DNA of 64,000 bases from Beggiatoa leptomitoformis (GTDB taxonomy: Bacteria > Pseudomonadota > Gammaproteobacteria > Beggiatoales > Beggiatoaceae), in contig NZ_CP012373.2 in assembly GCF_001305575.3 (NCBI RefSeq), forward strand, positions 3,920,799 through 3,984,798. The letters run 5' to 3'. The notes below the pieces were generated by a model. The model ran no database searches. It worked only from the letters and a program-made list of their open reading frames with translations, and was not told where the DNA came from. Every line of letters begins with the position of its first letter. Positions within the stretch are counted from its first letter, which is position 1. Both the position numbers and the translations under genes were made by a program. Of the stretch, positions 28,089 to 37,067 are shown piece after piece.

Positions 28089-29927
28089 TTATTTCTTCTC
28101 TTTGGCGGATGTGTTATTTAAATCTTCAATACTTTCCATTAACTCCACAATAACACTGCTTAATGATTTTGTTGCATTATTTAAACTTTCATCTAACTTT
28201 TGGGTAAAACTTTCTACTTGTTGACGATAATTATCGACACCTTTACTTAACTCTTGGAAAACTTTAGCAACATCCTCATCTACTTTCTCAAAATGGCTTT
28301 GATATTTTTTCCAAACTTGCTCAACTGTTTTATTCGTACTATTCAAGCTCTCACTAGAACTGGTACTAACGGCTTGCAATGTATTAACCGTTGTTTCCAT
28401 TGACTGGCTGAGGGTTTTTACATTATTTAGCGTCAAATTTAACGCCTGAACTGTTTCGCTCAAAGGTTGCCCAACTAAAGTTAATTGCGCCCCTGTTTCT
28501 ACCAACTGTGTTTGAATATTCCCTAATTGTTTTAACGACAATTTAAACATTTCTACAGTTTGACCACTCATTTCACTCATTTCTGTACGCACAATTGCAA
28601 ATTTATCCGCCGCATCCGTTAATTGAGTAGCTAATTGTTGCGAAGCACTGGATAAACGCATCTCTAACTTTTCCCCCGCTAATCCTAACGCAGCCCCTGC
28701 ATCTTGGGCTTTGGTACGTAGATGATTGCTAGATTCATCAATCCCTTGCTTTAGTCCTGTCATCGCGGTTAATAACGCACTCAACGGCTCACCAACCCGT
28801 TGTAATTCTTGAGCAGCAGTCTGATTAATTTCTGCTGTTGTCGCAGACATTCGTTCTAATAAATTATCTGCCGCATGGTTAAAGCCTTGTTGCAAAGTAG
28901 AAGCCGCATCCGTCATGCGCGAGCCAAAATCTACACCTGACATATCAAACTGTTGGCGTAATTCGCCGAGTGTAGGAATTAACTTTTCTAGGGCTTGCGC
29001 GACTTGTTTCATTTCCTCCCCTGCCGCGTTTTGTAGATGCTGGCTAAAGGTTTCAACCATGCGCTCTAGCGCGTTTTGATTCATCCCCCCAACCCTGTCC
29101 GCTAGTCCGTCAATTGCAACAGATAACGGTTTCATTGCTTTCGCCAATTTTTCAGAAAATTTATCTTCTAAGGCATTGGCGATTGAGGCGGCTAAATCAG
29201 TATTAAACCGTTCTAATTGTTCAGTTTGGCGTTTACTTTCTTCTATTTGCGCACCATTAACTTGTTCTAGGGTAATAAAGGTTAAGTGACTTTCCAAACT
29301 ATGACAGAAAATATGGAATTTTTCTTGTAAGTTATGCAGTTGCACTTTTTCACGCCATGAAAATACAATAGAGGCGATGAGACCCGAAATAGAAGTAATA
29401 AATTTAAAGGTTGCCGCATGTAATAAATCACGCAAAGCTTGTTGTGCTTTTTCAATATCAGGTGCAGCAACACCTTGACTTGCAAACCATAAAGCAGCAA
29501 CCAATCCAATAAAAGTAAAAAATAAACCAATACCAACAAAAATATTAGGAGCTGATTGATAAAGGCGTAAATTTAAACGTGGGGCAATCAGTGTTGTTTC
29601 ATTAAAGTATAAATCAGGGCGATGGGTGTAAAAAATCGGTTCACGGGGTTTTTTTGGCAAAATAAGGGTTTTACGAAAGGCTTCCCACTGCTGCGCGAGC
29701 AATGGATTTTTCTGTAATTGTTCGTTTAATATTTCATAATGATTGATAAATTCACTAGGCGGAATTTTATCAATGGCTTGTTGTGCTTGGAATAATTGGC
29801 GTTCAAACCGTGCGAGAGTGAGGCGAAATAATCCCCAAATACTCAGCGCAAGCAATAAAATACTTAATGCAAGTCCCCAAGGAATCATAGGGTTATTGAT
29901 AAGGCTAAAAAATAAATCCATTTGCAT
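28089..29927 (-). CDS. ZorA-like MotA/TolQ-family membrane protein with long coiled-coil tail
   Basis: 612 residues. Three membrane helices lie at about 16-37, 129-149 and 174-192; the pair around IGLFFTFIGLVAALWFA and FITSISGLIASIVFSW has the MotA/TolQ/ExbB pattern. A 420-residue cytoplasmic tail of heptad-rich sequence follows. This is the architecture of ZorA of the Zorya anti-phage system, where five ZorA and two ZorB form a proton-driven motor. zorB should follow zorA, but the next gene is the convergent McrB-like gene, and no OmpA-type partner is in the window. The start is uncertain (29927 or 29921), with no good ribosome site; an IS1 remnant abuts it 12 bp upstream. Confidence 0.68.
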   Translation of the reverse strand: MQMDLFFSLINNPMIPWGLALSILLLALSIWGLFRLTLARFERQLFQAQQAIDKIPPSEFINHYEILNEQLQKNPLLAQQWEAFRKTLILPKKPREPIFYTHRPDLYFNETTLIAPRLNLRLYQSAPNIFVGIGLFFTFIGLVAALWFASQGVAAPDIEKAQQALRDLLHAATFKFITSISGLIASIVFSWREKVQLHNLQEKFHIFCHSLESHLTFITLEQVNGAQIEESKRQTEQLERFNTDLAASIANALEDKFSEKLAKAMKPLSVAIDGLADRVGGMNQNALERMVETFSQHLQNAAGEEMKQVAQALEKLIPTLGELRQQFDMSGVDFGSRMTDAASTLQQGFNHAADNLLERMSATTAEINQTAAQELQRVGEPLSALLTAMTGLKQGIDESSNHLRTKAQDAGAALGLAGEKLEMRLSSASQQLATQLTDAADKFAIVRTEMSEMSGQTVEMFKLSLKQLGNIQTQLVETGAQLTLVGQPLSETVQALNLTLNNVKTLSQSMETTVNTLQAVSTSSSESLNSTNKTVEQVWKKYQSHFEKVDEDVAKVFQELSKGVDNYRQQVESFTQKLDESLNNATKSLSSVIVELMESIEDLNNTSAKEKK

Positions 29928-29938
29928 TATCCATTGAG

Positions 29939-30220
29939 GGTAGTAGTAAATAATGATATTAAAGAAATAGATTAGTGAGGGAAAACCTCAAAATGTTAAG
30001 TTGTCCGACATGTAAAACAATGGTTTGTAGAACAACTCACAAGCAATATATCCACACTGAAGCGTGTGATAAGCGTTGGTTATTCGTTGGAACACGTCAA
30101 GAGAAAGTGTGGATTCGCGTTAGAAAAAGACTCTCAACGCGGTGGGAAAAGAAGATTAGGTCTTAAGAATCATGTCGTTGCTATTATCTTTTTTATTAAC
30201 CACTTAATCAATTACTACAT
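29939..30220 (+). mobile_element. Degenerate IS1-family remnant
   Basis: The left end GGTAGTAGTAAATAATGATA resembles the IS1-family end at 11856 read inwards, including the TGATATTAAA that follows. A 63-residue frame from 29994 begins MLSCPTCKTMVCRTTHKQYI, matching the zinc ribbon of InsA at 11493, then jumps to CDKRWLFVGTRQEKVW, matching the start of InsB. At 30168-30200 LKNHVVAIIFFINH matches the InsB end. Most of the element (about 500 bp) is deleted and the frames are broken. The right end cannot be placed exactly because the inverted repeat is lost. Confidence 0.8.
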
Positions 30221-30223
30221 TAT

Positions 30224-30460
30224 TTATATTTCATCTAATGTTGGTAAACCAAAGCCCTGATTTGATTTGAATTCAATTTCATAACCCAAATTAAAAAGTA
30301 TTAAATCTAAAGTCTTAACAGAAGTATTTCCCAACTCACCTCTTTCAACTTTGCCTAAAGTCACTCTACTGATACCGCAGCGCGTTGATAATTGTTCTTG
30401 TGTTAATAGCTTCTCTTCTCTTAACTTTCTAATTTTACTTCCAATTTCGTGTAATTTCAC
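30224..30460 (-). CDS. hipB: HipB-type helix-turn-helix antitoxin
   Basis: About 78 residues from the GTG at 30460, which has AAGGA eight bases upstream; an ATG at 30487 gives nine extra residues and no good ribosome site. KIRKLREEKLLTQEQLSTRC and SRVTLGKVERGELG form an XRE/HipB helix-turn-helix. HipB neutralises HipA and represses the operon. The gene follows hipA (overlap 26 bp), the reverse of the usual hipB-hipA order. It ends at the IS1 remnant. Confidence 0.82.
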   Translation of the reverse strand: MKLHEIGSKIRKLREEKLLTQEQLSTRCGISRVTLGKVERGELGNTSVKTLDLILFNLGYEIEFKSNQGFGLPTLDEI

Positions 30461-31643
30461 TAGGAATATCCTTGTAACTTTTTTCATCTAAAGACAATAT
30501 CCAGCTATCAATCATTATTTGTCCTATTTTTGCAAAATCGTTATTTTTTAAAATGTATTCTTGAAGATTGGAGATACTATTTTTTATGGATTCAATACAG
30601 TCTGCATAAATTTTTAACGCCTTACTTTCTTTTAAATAACAGTATTGTAGTCCGAATTTTATCAACTCTTTTTTACCAAACCATATTTTTTTACCAAACA
30701 TGCTTAAAGCGGGTCTATCGTTATGAATATAAGCAACTGTATTAACCACATCATAAGCGGGTGAAAACCATCTATTTGAAAAATCGTGGTTATACAGCAT
30801 TCCAAAATTTTTAAGGTGAGCATCTCCATTTTTAAGTAGATAATTCATAATGATTACTTTATAAAAACATTCCATATCTTTTAATTGATTGGTTGATATT
30901 GTGTATATCGTTTTTGCAATTTGTTCATAGCTTCCACTATATTTTTCATCCCTATTTTTACCAAGTAGTGTCAAAATCTCTTCAAATCCCCAAAAAGTAT
31001 CGGTTTCTTTATCATAATTAAATCTTTCAACTAATAAAAATTTATTATTTTGGGATAATTTAATATTGGGTATTTTTACACCTGTTTTTTCTACGGCTTT
31101 TAAACAAAAATATTCATTAAGTGCAAGTTGTTGATATTCTTCTCCCCAAGTTTTTATAATGTACTCTTTTGATGCAATACTCTCTTTATCTTTTAAGATA
31201 GCGAGTGATTTTCGTTGAACACCAGAAATAGCATTTTTATCTAAAAAAGTAGTTACAATTTTTGTAAAAGTATCTTGGGTATCGTTTTGTAAAATATCAT
31301 CTAAATCAAATGAAAAAAATTCTTTTTTTAATATTTCGCTTTCGTAGGATAATCTTCCTTGAATATTTGAACAAATATGGGAAAAAATCAAAAAATCGTT
31401 AAGATAGCCATATTTTTTTGTCAAAAACTGTTTAAAAATTTCAAATAAATACCCTTCAGGCATATTCATATCAAAAATGGGGTGTAATTTGTAGTCCCAA
31501 ATATAGGAAGAATTTTTATAAGGCATAATCAATGAAATAGGTTTACTCTCAACGGTATAATTAAAACCATATTGATTTTTCTCGGGTTCAAAAAACAGCT
31601 TTCCTACTTCTTCATTATCCACTTTTACTTTTATAGCTTTCAT
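30435..31643 (-). CDS. hipA: HipA-type kinase toxin
   Basis: 402 residues. The N-terminal beta domain (MKAIKVKVDNEEVGKLFFEP) is the 'couple_hipA' region. The kinase core contains the ATP-loop area and the catalytic segment NGDAHLKNFGMLY, then AYDVVNT, whose Asp binds metal. HipA phosphorylates a glutamyl-tRNA synthetase (or another target in homologues) and halts growth. The 3' end encodes the beginning of hipB in another frame, so the two are translationally linked. A perfect 9-bp palindrome stands 11 bp upstream of the start. Confidence 0.85.
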   Translation of the reverse strand: MKAIKVKVDNEEVGKLFFEPEKNQYGFNYTVESKPISLIMPYKNSSYIWDYKLHPIFDMNMPEGYLFEIFKQFLTKKYGYLNDFLIFSHICSNIQGRLSYESEILKKEFFSFDLDDILQNDTQDTFTKIVTTFLDKNAISGVQRKSLAILKDKESIASKEYIIKTWGEEYQQLALNEYFCLKAVEKTGVKIPNIKLSQNNKFLLVERFNYDKETDTFWGFEEILTLLGKNRDEKYSGSYEQIAKTIYTISTNQLKDMECFYKVIIMNYLLKNGDAHLKNFGMLYNHDFSNRWFSPAYDVVNTVAYIHNDRPALSMFGKKIWFGKKELIKFGLQYCYLKESKALKIYADCIESIKNSISNLQEYILKNNDFAKIGQIMIDSWILSLDEKSYKDIPSEITRNWK

Positions 31644-31653
31644 AGATTCACTT

Positions 31654-31677
31654 AAATGATAAATTTACTTATCATTT
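31654..31677. promoter_or_regulatory. Palindromic operator candidate for hipAB
   Basis: AAATGATAA (31654-31662) and TTATCATTT (31669-31677) are perfect inverted repeats with a 6-bp spacer. The position, just upstream of the hipA start, fits a HipB operator that covers the promoter. Additional TATCATC half-sites lie about 30 bp further upstream (31708-31728). Confidence 0.6.
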
Positions 31678-31755
31678 AATGATTTTTTCGTAAAAATGTA
31701 AAGTAATTTTATCATCTAACTATCATCTTTTTTATTAGCCACCACCGCATCATAA

Positions 31756-31795
31756 AAAAAGCCAGCATCTATCGGGTGATAAATACTGGCTTTTT
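31756..31795. terminator. Bidirectional terminator
   Basis: AAAAAGCCAG (31756-31765) and CTGGCTTTTT (31786-31795) pair over 10 bp, the loop also folds, and a T-run follows on either strand. It lies after the epimerase-like gene (read leftward) and behind the hipA promoter. Confidence 0.85.
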
Positions 31796-31817
31796 ATTAT
31801 TCATGTGTACAAATTGC

Positions 31818-32783
31818 TTAATATCCACCTGCTTGATGGCGGAAACGGCTATAAGCAGCTCTATAATCAGGATTTTTGAAGTAGCGTGGCATAACGGCTT
31901 CAATAGTCGTTGGAATAATGCCTAATTTTGCGAAATCATTGCCTTCTTTAGGACAAATACTATCGGTTTGAGATGATAGGTAATTGTCTAAAGAATAGGG
32001 TTTTCCCGGAATGTGTTCAAAAACCTTTGCTTGTAAGAATGAATGGCTTTCACTCAAGGGGATAATCCAGCGTTTTATGCTTAATAATTCGCGCGCGGTG
32101 TAATTTACTAATTCAAGCAAGCTATAAACCTTAGGACCACAGAGATTATAACGTTGACCATGATGCTCACCGTTTTTATTGTCTAAGACCTTTACCAGTG
32201 CATCGACAACATCATTTACCCAAACAGGGGCAAATTTTGTGTTAGGACAAGGAACGGGAAAAACAGGCGCGATTTGAAGTATGTTTGCAAACCGATTAAA
32301 GAAAGAATCGTCGTTGCCAAAAATAACGGAGGGTCTAAAAATCGTGGAGCTAACGCCTTTTGTCGCTAAAATTAAATCTTCTGCTTCGCCTTTGGTACGT
32401 AAGTAGTTGCTAGAGCCTCTTTTTGCATCAGCATTTAATGCGCTAAGATAAAGAAACTTTTCCACTTTATTCGTTTTGCAGGCGGTTAATAGGTTTTTAG
32501 TAATCTCAACGTGTGCCTTACGAAAGCCACTGCCGTCATTGCCAACTTCGTTGAGAATGCCAACTAAATTAACAACAGCATCCGCACCAACCAATTGTTT
32601 ATTTAATTCCGCTTGGTCGAATACATTGGTAGAAATCACTTTTACGGAAGGTAACACGAGCAAATCGCGGTGTTTTTCACGTTGCCGAGTGAGTACATTT
32701 ACTTGGCAACCTTGATTTGCTAGGCGCGCTGTTAAATGTTTACCAACAAATCCAGCTCCCCCCACAATACAAATTTTACGCAT
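31818..32783 (-). CDS. Complex I NDUFA9-like NAD(P)-binding protein
   Basis: About 321 residues from the ATG at 32783, preceded by AAGGA; a TTG seven codons earlier is less likely. The dinucleotide motif is ICIVGGAGFVGKHLTARLA. VVNLVGILNEVGNDGSGFRKAHVE, YLRTKGEAEDLIL and FRPSVIFGNDDSFFNRFA are typical of the NDUFA9 group of atypical short-chain dehydrogenases. The usual catalytic YxxxK is replaced by YLRTKGEAE-type residues. Bacterial members are of uncertain function; in mitochondria NDUFA9 stabilises complex I. Confidence 0.8.
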   Translation of the reverse strand: MRKICIVGGAGFVGKHLTARLANQGCQVNVLTRQREKHRDLLVLPSVKVISTNVFDQAELNKQLVGADAVVNLVGILNEVGNDGSGFRKAHVEITKNLLTACKTNKVEKFLYLSALNADAKRGSSNYLRTKGEAEDLILATKGVSSTIFRPSVIFGNDDSFFNRFANILQIAPVFPVPCPNTKFAPVWVNDVVDALVKVLDNKNGEHHGQRYNLCGPKVYSLLELVNYTARELLSIKRWIIPLSESHSFLQAKVFEHIPGKPYSLDNYLSSQTDSICPKEGNDFAKLGIIPTTIEAVMPRYFKNPDYRAAYSRFRHQAGGY

Positions 32784-33034
32784 TACTGTTTTCCTTGTAG
32801 CCAAATCAAGAATATGGGTAAAAAGGGTTATTATACCTTTTTTTACAATGAGAATGACGGCAATCTTGCGATAATACGCAAAGCCGAGTCCATTATTTTT
32901 AATATAAAATCAATGGATAATAATTTAAAAATGGACTTGTCAGGATTCATCAGCTTTTTTAAATTAAACGGTTTTTAAACGCTTATGCACAGATAGGTCT
33001 GAGAATCCTGATTAATTGCGCACAATTTGTTGGT
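32784..33034. repeat. Gap with a degenerate inverted repeat
   Basis: TCAGGATTCATCAG (32939-32952) and CTGAGAATCCTGATTA (33000-33015) form a weak stem. Both arms resemble the GTCTGCATCAG...AGACAG palindromes at 39198 and 41250. I see nothing else in this 251-bp stretch. Confidence 0.35.
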
Positions 33035-34597
33035 TTATTTGTCTGTAATTGTTACATCTAGGGTTTTTTCACTTAAAACCAACGTTCCATCTGCTAAACG
33101 ATAGCCAAAGCTGATGTTTAACGCGCCTGTTGCGACAAACTGTCCTGTGTATAGGGTTAAATCTAGTTTATCGGTTAAGGTGACGGCTTGTTTAAATGCG
33201 GTGAGTTGTTCTGCATCTTGATTCCATAACAAAATATTGGTGCCATTTTGTAGCATGAAGTAAACGGGTTGAAAATCAGGAGTATCTGGCAGGCTAAAAC
33301 GTGCATAGACAACTAAATCTACTGTTTGTCCAATATGAGCAGGCACTGCTTGAATTTGTCCTTGAATAGTAACTTCATCACTTAATTGTTGTGTAACGCT
33401 TGTTACTGCTTCTGCGCCATTAACGGCAATACCGCCAAAAAATGCTGCCTCCGCGACGGTGCTGCCTAAATTGGGTAGTGTTTTGGGGATATTTGTTGTT
33501 GCAGGGCTTTCATCCCACACAAAAATACCTTTTTGTGTATTAGCATATAAGCGATTGTTGTTGCTTGGGTCTATGACTAAACGCTTTACTCCAACAGCGG
33601 TATTTGCAGGAAACCCCGCATTCATGGCTGTCCATGTCATCCCGCCATCCGTCGTTTTATAGACTCCTTGCCCTGTATTGCCCGCCCACACACTGCGCGA
33701 AATGCCTGCATATAAGGTGTTAGGTGTTTTTGGGTCAGCAACTAGGGTTTGTACAGAATACGTTTCTAAATTAACCCCAGCGGCGGTTAAATAATTAGAA
33801 AACTCTACCCATGTTTTGCCACCATCGGTGGTTTTATATAAATGACCGCGCCCGCCCAACATATCTTCATCTTTAGACACATATAGGGTGTCAGATTGGT
33901 GTGGGTCGATTAACCATGTTGCATGTGCCGTTTTATCCCAAATACGTTGCCATGTTGTGCCACCATTAACACTTTTAAATACGCCCCACACCGCAGCACT
34001 ACTACTGCCTAATTTACCATTACTAACAGGGAATTGCCGACCACTTGCGTATAACACGCTGGGATTTTGTGGGTCAATTAGTAATCCAAATTTATTAATT
34101 ACGTCTAACCCTTGTTGTAGTAATGTCCATGTGTTGCCATCATCAATGCTCTTATACAAACTCGCATTTGCCTTACTATATAAAATACTAGGATTTTTCG
34201 GGTCTAATGCAATCACTGCTTGCGTCATTGCATCCCAACTAGCACCGCTATCGGTACTTTTATACGCCTTACCCAAATCACTTAAACCAGATGTATGACT
34301 ATTACCATATAAAATACTTGGTGTTTGCGGATTAACCGCGAAAACAAAAACGGGTTGTCGATTTGCCCGCAAGGTTTGCCATGTTTTACCACTATCCGCA
34401 CTTTTGTAAATATCAACATAAAGTTGTGCGGGATTTTTCGGGTCTATGAATAAATTAGAAAACTCATCAATCGTGCTGACATCTCGTGTTAGCGGTAAGG
34501 CTTGCCATTCTGTTGCAAAAAGATTTAACGACATAAATAAACTGCTAGACAAAACAGCCTGCAAAATTAGCACAGTAAAATTGTTTTTCTTCAACAT
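33035..34597 (-). CDS. Secreted BNR/YCF48-like beta-propeller protein
   Basis: 520 residues. An N-terminal signal peptide (KKNNFTVLILQAVLSSSLF, cleavage probably near ATEW) directs export. At least six BNR-type repeats carry the S/T-x-D-x-G-x-T/S-W motif: SADSGKTW, STDSGASW, SIDDGNTW, SVNGGTTW, TTDGGKTW and TTDGGMTW, separated by DPKNPS/ LYAG-type segments, as in sialidase-like and YCF48/sortilin-like propellers. The last 130 residues form a different, all-beta domain. No catalytic motif of a sialidase is seen. It probably binds a ligand or acts at the cell surface; function unknown. Confidence 0.72.
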   Translation of the reverse strand: MLKKNNFTVLILQAVLSSSLFMSLNLFATEWQALPLTRDVSTIDEFSNLFIDPKNPAQLYVDIYKSADSGKTWQTLRANRQPVFVFAVNPQTPSILYGNSHTSGLSDLGKAYKSTDSGASWDAMTQAVIALDPKNPSILYSKANASLYKSIDDGNTWTLLQQGLDVINKFGLLIDPQNPSVLYASGRQFPVSNGKLGSSSAAVWGVFKSVNGGTTWQRIWDKTAHATWLIDPHQSDTLYVSKDEDMLGGRGHLYKTTDGGKTWVEFSNYLTAAGVNLETYSVQTLVADPKTPNTLYAGISRSVWAGNTGQGVYKTTDGGMTWTAMNAGFPANTAVGVKRLVIDPSNNNRLYANTQKGIFVWDESPATTNIPKTLPNLGSTVAEAAFFGGIAVNGAEAVTSVTQQLSDEVTIQGQIQAVPAHIGQTVDLVVYARFSLPDTPDFQPVYFMLQNGTNILLWNQDAEQLTAFKQAVTLTDKLDLTLYTGQFVATGALNISFGYRLADGTLVLSEKTLDVTITDK

Positions 34598-34765
34598 AAT
34601 ACAATTTCCTTGTCATTATTGTTTGGTAAAAGCGCGATTTTTCGGGGCAATGCCGAATGTTATGATAATCATCAAGCCTGCTTAGGAAAAGTATAATATT
34701 CATGTAGGATTAAGTAAGAGAGATTCCTGCCCTCTACTTTAACACGCCCTGTTGTTGCTAATTCA

Positions 34766-34788
34766 GATAGTTTTGTAGCATAACTATC
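34766..34788 (-). terminator. Small hairpin after yejE
   Basis: GATAGTT (34766-34772) and AACTATC (34782-34788) pair over 7 bp just beyond the yejE stop. It is weak and lacks a clear T-run, so it is a tentative terminator. Confidence 0.35.
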
Positions 34789-34792
34789 CGTC

Positions 34793-35824
34793 TTAAGATT
34801 TCCGTGCGTTAAATGTTTCACGCAAAGATTCACCAATAAAAGCTAATAAAACTAACATACTAACTAGGACGATAAAGGTAAATAGTGATAGCCACCATGC
34901 TTCAATATTATTCTTTCCTTGTGCGAGTAAATTACCCAAACTCGGCTCGGTTGGCGGTAAACCCAATCCTAAAAAATCTAAACTGGTGAGGGCTAAAACG
35001 GCTCTACTGATAAAAAAAGGAATATAGGTTAAAACAGGGGTCATGGCGTTAGGTAATAAATGTCGCCAGATAATTTTAAAATGTCCTACACCTAAGGCTT
35101 GTGCAGCGTAAATATAGGTAAAATTGCGTCCTTTTAGAAATTCTGCACGAACATAATCTGCCAAGCTTATCCAGCCAAATAAGGAGAGTAAAACAATCAG
35201 TAGTAAAATACTGGGATGGAAAAGTGAGGAAAAAATGATTAATACATATAATTCGGGAATACTCGTCCAAATTTCAATTAAACGTTGAGAATATAAGTCA
35301 ATACGTCCACCAAAATAGCCTTGTATCGCCCCTGCGAGAATACCAATAAAAACAGCAATAAACATCAAGGTTAATCCAAATAAAACGGATAAGCGAAAGC
35401 CGTAAATTAAACGTGCTAAGACATCGCGTCCGTGGTCATCTGTACCCAGTAGGTGCGTATCTGACGGTGGTGCGGGGTTGGGGGTTGCGGTGGTGTAATT
35501 GAGGGTATTAAAGGAATAAGGATTTGGTGTTTCTATCATCCAGTTATCTGCGTGGGTCAATTGTTCGCGGATAAATGCGTCTGTGTAATCTGCTTCCGTT
35601 GCAAAAAAACCGCCGAAAGTGGTTTCGGGATAGGTTTGTATAATGGGGAAATAATATTGATAATTATAAAAAATTAATAAGGGTTTTTCGTTGCTTAGAA
35701 ATTCGGCAAATAAACTAAGGAAAAATAAAATACTAAAAATCCACAAACTATAGTAACCACGTTTGTGGGTTTTAAACCGTTGCCAACGGTAGCGTAGTGG
35801 ATAGGGGGAGGGGGATGAATTCAT
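34793..35824 (-). CDS. yejE: Peptide/microcin-C-type ABC transporter permease YejE
   Basis: 343 residues. The N-terminal YRWQRFKTHKRGYYSLWIF and the large periplasmic loop PETTFGGFFATEADY, then THLLGTDDHGRDVLARL and the EAA loop ALGVGHFKIIWRHLLPNAMTP are specific to YejE. With YejB it forms the inner-membrane channel of a peptide importer. The start overlaps the yejB stop by 4 bp. Neither yejA nor yejF is in the window after it. Confidence 0.88.
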   Translation of the reverse strand: MNSSPSPYPLRYRWQRFKTHKRGYYSLWIFSILFFLSLFAEFLSNEKPLLIFYNYQYYFPIIQTYPETTFGGFFATEADYTDAFIREQLTHADNWMIETPNPYSFNTLNYTTATPNPAPPSDTHLLGTDDHGRDVLARLIYGFRLSVLFGLTLMFIAVFIGILAGAIQGYFGGRIDLYSQRLIEIWTSIPELYVLIIFSSLFHPSILLLIVLLSLFGWISLADYVRAEFLKGRNFTYIYAAQALGVGHFKIIWRHLLPNAMTPVLTYIPFFISRAVLALTSLDFLGLGLPPTEPSLGNLLAQGKNNIEAWWLSLFTFIVLVSMLVLLAFIGESLRETFNARKS

Positions 35825-36876
35825 TGGTTGATAGAACCATATTGAATACGAGGGTCGATGAGAACATAGCTAATATCAGTGAGTAGTTTTGCAAATAAAC
35901 TGAGCAGGGTAAAAATATATAATGAGCCTAAAACAACAGGATAATCTCGTTGTATAATAGACTGATAAGCCAGTAAACCTAATCCATCTAGGGAAAAAAT
36001 CGTTTCAATAAGTAAGCTACCTGAAAAAAAAGCGGTAACAAAAGCCGTTGGAAAACTGGTTGCAATGGGAATAATGGCGTTGCGGAAAACGTGTCTATAT
36101 AAAATGGCATTAGGGGTTAATCCATTAGCCAGTGCGGTAATCACATATTGTTGTTTGATTTCTGCTAAAAAACTATTTTTGGTTAAAAAAGTCATTAAGG
36201 CTAAGTTAGTGACTAGTAATGCGGTGATAGGTAAGACTAAATGCCATAAGTAATCGGTGATTTTAGCCATTAGCGGGAGTGAATCCCAATGGTCTGATAT
36301 TAAACCACGCAAGGGAAACAGATTGAAAAAACTCCCCCCGCCGAAGAGAACGAGTAGGAAAACCCCCAAAACGAAGCTAGGGGTTGCATAACCAATTAAA
36401 ATTAAAGTGCTGGTTGTTATGTCAAAGGCTGAGCCATCATGCAAGGCTTTACTAATTCCTAGCGGGATTGCGATGAGATAGGTTAAAAAAAACGTCCACA
36501 ATCCAATACTCAGCGAAACAGGGAGTTTAGCAAGAATTAAATCTATAACAGATTGATGATAAAAATAACTTTCACCTAGCTCAAAAAATACATAATTCTG
36601 TACCATAAGAAAAAATCGTTCAGGGGCAGGTTTATCAAATCCATATAAGGCTTTTAACTCAGCAATCCGCTTTGCATCTAACCCCGTCGCACCCCGATAT
36701 AATCCCTCTACGCCAGTACTTGCCTCGCCTTGTTTATTTTGACCTTTTAACTCGCTAATTAATTGTTCAACGGGTCCACCGGGAACAAATTGTGTGATGA
36801 TAAATGCAACCAGCATGACCCCAAATAGCGTCGGAATCATTAAAAGTAAACGACTGAAAATATAGCGGGTTAGCAT
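35821..36876 (-). CDS. yejB: Peptide/microcin-C-type ABC transporter permease YejB
   Basis: 351 residues. Six predicted membrane helices, with the N-terminal YIFSRLLLMIPTLFGVMLVAFI and the EAA loop ALANGLTPNAILYRHVFRNA, then PVVLGSLYIFTLLSLFAKLLTDI. The sequence GGPVEQLISELKGQ after TM1 is typical of YejB. It starts the operon, 191 bp from the divergent DUF255 gene. No solute-binding protein gene is next to it. Confidence 0.9.
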   Translation of the reverse strand: MLTRYIFSRLLLMIPTLFGVMLVAFIITQFVPGGPVEQLISELKGQNKQGEASTGVEGLYRGATGLDAKRIAELKALYGFDKPAPERFFLMVQNYVFFELGESYFYHQSVIDLILAKLPVSLSIGLWTFFLTYLIAIPLGISKALHDGSAFDITTSTLILIGYATPSFVLGVFLLVLFGGGSFFNLFPLRGLISDHWDSLPLMAKITDYLWHLVLPITALLVTNLALMTFLTKNSFLAEIKQQYVITALANGLTPNAILYRHVFRNAIIPIATSFPTAFVTAFFSGSLLIETIFSLDGLGLLAYQSIIQRDYPVVLGSLYIFTLLSLFAKLLTDISYVLIDPRIQYGSINQ

Positions 36877-37067
36877 TATAAAATCGTCAGTGGAATAAAG
36901 TGATTTAACGCATTTTACCAGAGTCTTTATGTTTAGCGAGATGACAAGGGTATGAACGGTTTTATTTTAAATGTAAACGTCGCTTTAATTCAGCGCAATA
37001 AATACCAATAGAATCTATGTTGGACTCAGATTAAACTTGCCTCACCGAATTCATTCAGGAGTTTTCC

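Noticed and set aside
28089-29927. Calling a full Zorya system
   Set aside because: ZorB, ZorC/D or ZorE genes are not present in the window; only a ZorA-like protein can be supported.
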